Source of the DNA: an uncultured Eubacteriales bacterium
Lineage (GTDB): Bacteria; Bacillota; Clostridia; Lachnospirales; Bianqueaceae
DNA: 7,458 nt
Assembly: GCA_902782895.1 (NCBI GenBank)
Contig: CACZPA010000213.1
Location: 1 to 7,458 of the forward strand
Direction of reading: 5' to 3'
The notes below the pieces were generated by a model, which searched no databases, was not told the origin of the DNA, and was given only the letters and a program-made list of their open reading frames with translations. Positions 5,830 through 7,458 of this stretch are shown one piece after another; within the stretch, counting starts at the first letter, position 1, and each line of letters begins with the position of its first letter. Made by a program: the position numbers and the translations under genes.

Positions 5830-5876
5830 GGTGGACAGAAGTGGAAGGGGCCGTTAAAAAGCCGTGTTTCCGAAAT

Positions 5877-5925
5877 TAAAAAATCCACATCTGCAGGGAG
5901 GGAAAACCTCGCCGCGGATGTGGAT
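5877..5925 (-). terminator. Intrinsic terminator of murC
   Basis: On the minus strand, 12 bases after the murC stop codon, ATCCACATC (plus 5917-5925) pairs perfectly with GATGTGGAT (plus 5883-5891). It is followed by a run of six T including the last stem base (plus-strand A-run 5878-5883), then AATTT. The inner part of the hairpin can also pair (GAGG with CCTC around a TTTT-containing loop). This is a textbook rho-independent terminator and separates murC from the dnaD operon. Confidence 0.85.
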
Positions 5926-5936
5926 AATGTGGACAG
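5919..5936. promoter_or_regulatory. Tandem DnaA boxes at the murC terminator
   Basis: Two abutting 9-mers in the same orientation, TGTGGATAA (5919-5927) and TGTGGACAG (5928-5936), lie between the murC stop codon and terminator loop. The first is a perfect DnaA box (TTATCCACA on the minus strand); the second has two mismatches. Seven bases of the perfect box belong to the terminator stem, so its resemblance may partly come from the terminator. The left stem arm also gives a weaker AAATCCACA at 5881-5889. Confidence 0.5.
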
Positions 5937-5937
5937 G

Positions 5938-7290
5938 TCAGGCGCGGAGCATGTTTTCGCCGATGGCAGCGACATCTCCGGCTCCCATAGTTATGCACAG
6001 ATCCTGTGGACAACAATTTTTTAAGAAATAATCTTCCGCGTCCGCGAAAGAGGGACAGTAGCGGGCATCAGTCCCGAGGGCGGCTACGGCCGCGGCCAGA
6101 TCGCGGGAATGGATGTCGCCGGGATCCTTTTCCCGGGCAGCGGAATAAATGTCGACAAGGACCACATGGTCAGCGAGAGAAAGAGCTTTGGCAAACTCTT
6201 TGAAGAAAGTCTTGGTCCGGCTGTAAGTATGCGGCTGGAACACGACGTAGATGTCTTTTTCCGCGACTTCGCGGGCCGCCTGCAGCGTCGCGCGGATTTC
6301 GGAAGGATGGTGCGCGTAGTCGTCGATGATCCGGAAACCATTGACGGTCCCCTTGTACTCGAAGCGTTTCTTCGGGCTGCGGTAAAGCTCAAGGCCGCGG
6401 ACGATCGTCTCAAACGGAATGCCGTTTACAAGCGCGGCTCCGGCGGCGCATAGACTGTCGAAAATATTGTGCGAGCCGGGCACATTCAGATGAATCTGTC
6501 CGAGATCCTGTCCCTTGTAGATCAGATCGTAGGTGTTTTCCATATGATCCGCGGAGGGACGGATATTGCTCGCGAAAATGTCAGCGCCGGAGTCAGAGAG
6601 CGATACCGTCAGCATTTTGCCGGTATATTCCGGGAAAAGCTTCACATAGTCCGAATTGAGAATCAGGGTGCCGCCCGGCTTCAGCCCGTCCACATATTTG
6701 CGGAACGAAGAGACCATGCGCTCGTAGGTTTTGAAATAATCCAGATGCTCGGGCTCGACGTTGAGGACGATCCCGGTCTCCGGATGGAACTGCAGGAAGC
6801 TGTCGGAATACTCGCAGGCTTCGGCAATGAAGAAGTCGTCGTGGCCGACGCGGTAATTGGAATGCAGAATATCGAGAATGCCGCCGATCGTGATGGTCGG
6901 ATCGTGCTCGGAATTCAGGAAAATATAGGAAAGCATCGTGCTGGTACTGGTCTTGCCGTGCGTACCCGCGATGCCGATGGAATGCTCGTATTCACTCATC
7001 ATTTCGCCAAGCAGCACAGAGCGCTCGATGACGCGGGGACAATTCGCGCGCGCCGCGATGAGCTCCGGATTGTCCTCGTGCACCGCGGCGGTAAAGACCG
7101 CGACGTCGATCCCGGGAGTGATGTTTTCCGCGCGCTGTCCGATCGCAATCGAAATGCCCTTGTCACGGAGTGCCTGCACAATCGGTGTTTCCTTAATGTC
7201 GGAACCCGAGATGACATGGCCGCGGGACTGCAGAATGCAGGCAAGGCTTGACATGCTGATTCCGCCGATCCCGATAAAATGATATCTCAT
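5938..7290 (-). CDS. murC: UDP-N-acetylmuramate--L-alanine ligase
   Basis: This 450-aa protein is a complete MurC, the cytoplasmic ATP-dependent ligase that adds L-alanine to UDP-N-acetylmuramic acid, the first amino acid of the peptidoglycan stem peptide. The N-terminal UDP-binding domain carries GIGGISMS (7-14) and the SGSD motif (28-31). The central Mur ligase domain has the ATP loop GTHGKTST (109-116), the EACEYSDSFL segment (157-166) and NVEPEHLDYF (177-186). The C-terminal domain has DDYAHHPSE (323-331), FQPHTYSRT (351-359) and ends with GAGD (437-440). Length is normal for the family. The ATG at 7290 has GAGGG eight bases upstream. It has its own promoter (7329-7356) and terminator (5877-5925), so it is probably transcribed alone. 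Its last codons contain two DnaA-box-like 9-mers. Confidence 0.97.
   Translation of the reverse strand: MRYHFIGIGGISMSSLACILQSRGHVISGSDIKETPIVQALRDKGISIAIGQRAENITPGIDVAVFTAAVHEDNPELIAARANCPRVIERSVLLGEMMSEYEHSIGIAGTHGKTSTSTMLSYIFLNSEHDPTITIGGILDILHSNYRVGHDDFFIAEACEYSDSFLQFHPETGIVLNVEPEHLDYFKTYERMVSSFRKYVDGLKPGGTLILNSDYVKLFPEYTGKMLTVSLSDSGADIFASNIRPSADHMENTYDLIYKGQDLGQIHLNVPGSHNIFDSLCAAGAALVNGIPFETIVRGLELYRSPKKRFEYKGTVNGFRIIDDYAHHPSEIRATLQAAREVAEKDIYVVFQPHTYSRTKTFFKEFAKALSLADHVVLVDIYSAAREKDPGDIHSRDLAAAVAALGTDARYCPSFADAEDYFLKNCCPQDLCITMGAGDVAAIGENMLRA
5991..6013. promoter_or_regulatory. DnaA-box pair inside the 3' end of murC
   Basis: TTATGCACA at 5991-5999 (plus) fully matches TTATNCACA, and TGTGGACAA at 6005-6013 is TTGTCCACA on the minus strand with one mismatch. 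They face each other five bases apart within the codons for PQDLCIT of MurC. A short AT-rich run (6011-6033) follows. Because the region is coding, the match could be a by-product of codon choice, but it extends the intergenic cluster without a large gap. Confidence 0.45.
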
Positions 7291-7328
7291 AAAGGTTGCC
7301 CTCTTTTCTTTTGACTATAATCTCTGTA

Positions 7329-7356
7329 ATTATATCATAAATTCCTAAATTGTAAA
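7329..7356 (-). promoter_or_regulatory. Predicted promoter of murC
   Basis: The minus strand reads TTTACA (plus 7351-7356), a 16-bp AT-rich spacer, then a perfect TATAAT (plus 7329-7334). The leader to the murC ATG at 7290 is about 32 nt. It lies back to back with a plus-strand promoter whose -35 begins 15 bp away, so the two may share upstream control. Confidence 0.75.
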
Positions 7357-7371
7357 GACTTTGCGGAAAGC

Positions 7372-7400
7372 TTGACCCGCCGCGGGAAAAAGATTATAAT
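7372..7400 (+). promoter_or_regulatory. Strong rightward promoter at the window edge
   Basis: TTGACC (7372-7377), a 17-bp spacer and a perfect TATAAT (7395-7400) form a near-consensus sigma-A promoter pointing out of the window. The spacer contains the GC palindrome CCCG CCG CGGG (7376-7386). The roughly 50 bases after the expected start near 7407 hold no clear gene: the ATG at 7403 hits a stop after 12 codons. A GTG at 7444 with GGGA seven bases upstream is only a weak possible start. The product may be a protein further right or a leader or non-coding RNA; I cannot tell. Confidence 0.7.
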
Positions 7401-7458
7401 GAATGCTCAGGGCTCATATAGACTGTGAATTCGGGATTTAGCAGTGGGACAACGAGGC

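Noticed and set aside
5519..5857. 112-codon plus-strand open frame in the murC-dnaD gap
   Set aside because: It is read through the palindromic repeats, the promoter and the DnaA boxes, has no convincing ribosome binding site and no protein-like pattern.
5403..6035. Full chromosomal origin (oriC)
   Set aside because: DnaA boxes are present, but dnaA, dnaN and rpmH are absent, no convincing AT-rich unwinding region or DnaA-trio repeat is seen, and murC occupies part of the region. A regulatory or titration site fits better.
6469..7251. 260-codon plus-strand open frame opposite murC
   Set aside because: It lies wholly inside murC, which is certain from its motifs; the translation resembles no family.

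Overview
The window looks like chromosomal core-genome DNA from a fairly GC-rich member of the Clostridia (Bacillota). The main evidence is a DnaD-domain protein next to a DnaI/DnaC-type helicase loader, which is a Bacillota primosome arrangement. Strong AGGAGG-like ribosome binding sites and sigma-A-like promoters agree with this. Lachnospiraceae or a related family is a guess from general gene content, not something the sequence proves. I see no transposase, phage gene, CRISPR array, tRNA or rRNA.

Left third, plus strand (1-3021): the last codons of an upstream gene appear to overlap the start of hflX, a ribosome-associated GTPase. Two bases after hflX comes ywlC/sua5, the two-domain threonylcarbamoyl-AMP synthase of tRNA t6A synthesis. 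After an 84-bp spacer with a long inverted repeat comes a 192-aa protein that I do not recognise. Its 3' end overlaps the 3' end of the convergent helicase-loader gene by 38 bp, with no terminator between them.

Middle and right, minus strand (7290 down to 2984): murC (UDP-N-acetylmuramate--L-alanine ligase) has its own promoter and ends in a clear intrinsic terminator. Below it is a 535-bp non-coding region (5403-5937), then dnaD and the dnaI-type ATPase. These two presumably form one helicase-loading operon.

The 535-bp region is the most interesting part. From murC towards dnaD it holds the terminator, a cluster of DnaA-box-like 9-mers (some inside the murC 3' end and the terminator stem), and a good promoter (TTCACA, 17 bp, TATACT). 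Below that lies a roughly 340-nt predicted leader packed with palindromes, including two copies of a 33-nt imperfect palindrome and one 69-nt nested hairpin. A reasonable model is that DnaA controls, or is titrated at, the helicase-loader operon. It is not a demonstrated origin: dnaA and dnaN are not in the window.

At the right edge a strong plus-strand promoter (7372-7400) fires away from murC into an unknown gene or RNA beyond the window. I found no convincing new multi-gene system. The new elements are regulatory or structural DNA and one unrecognised small protein.
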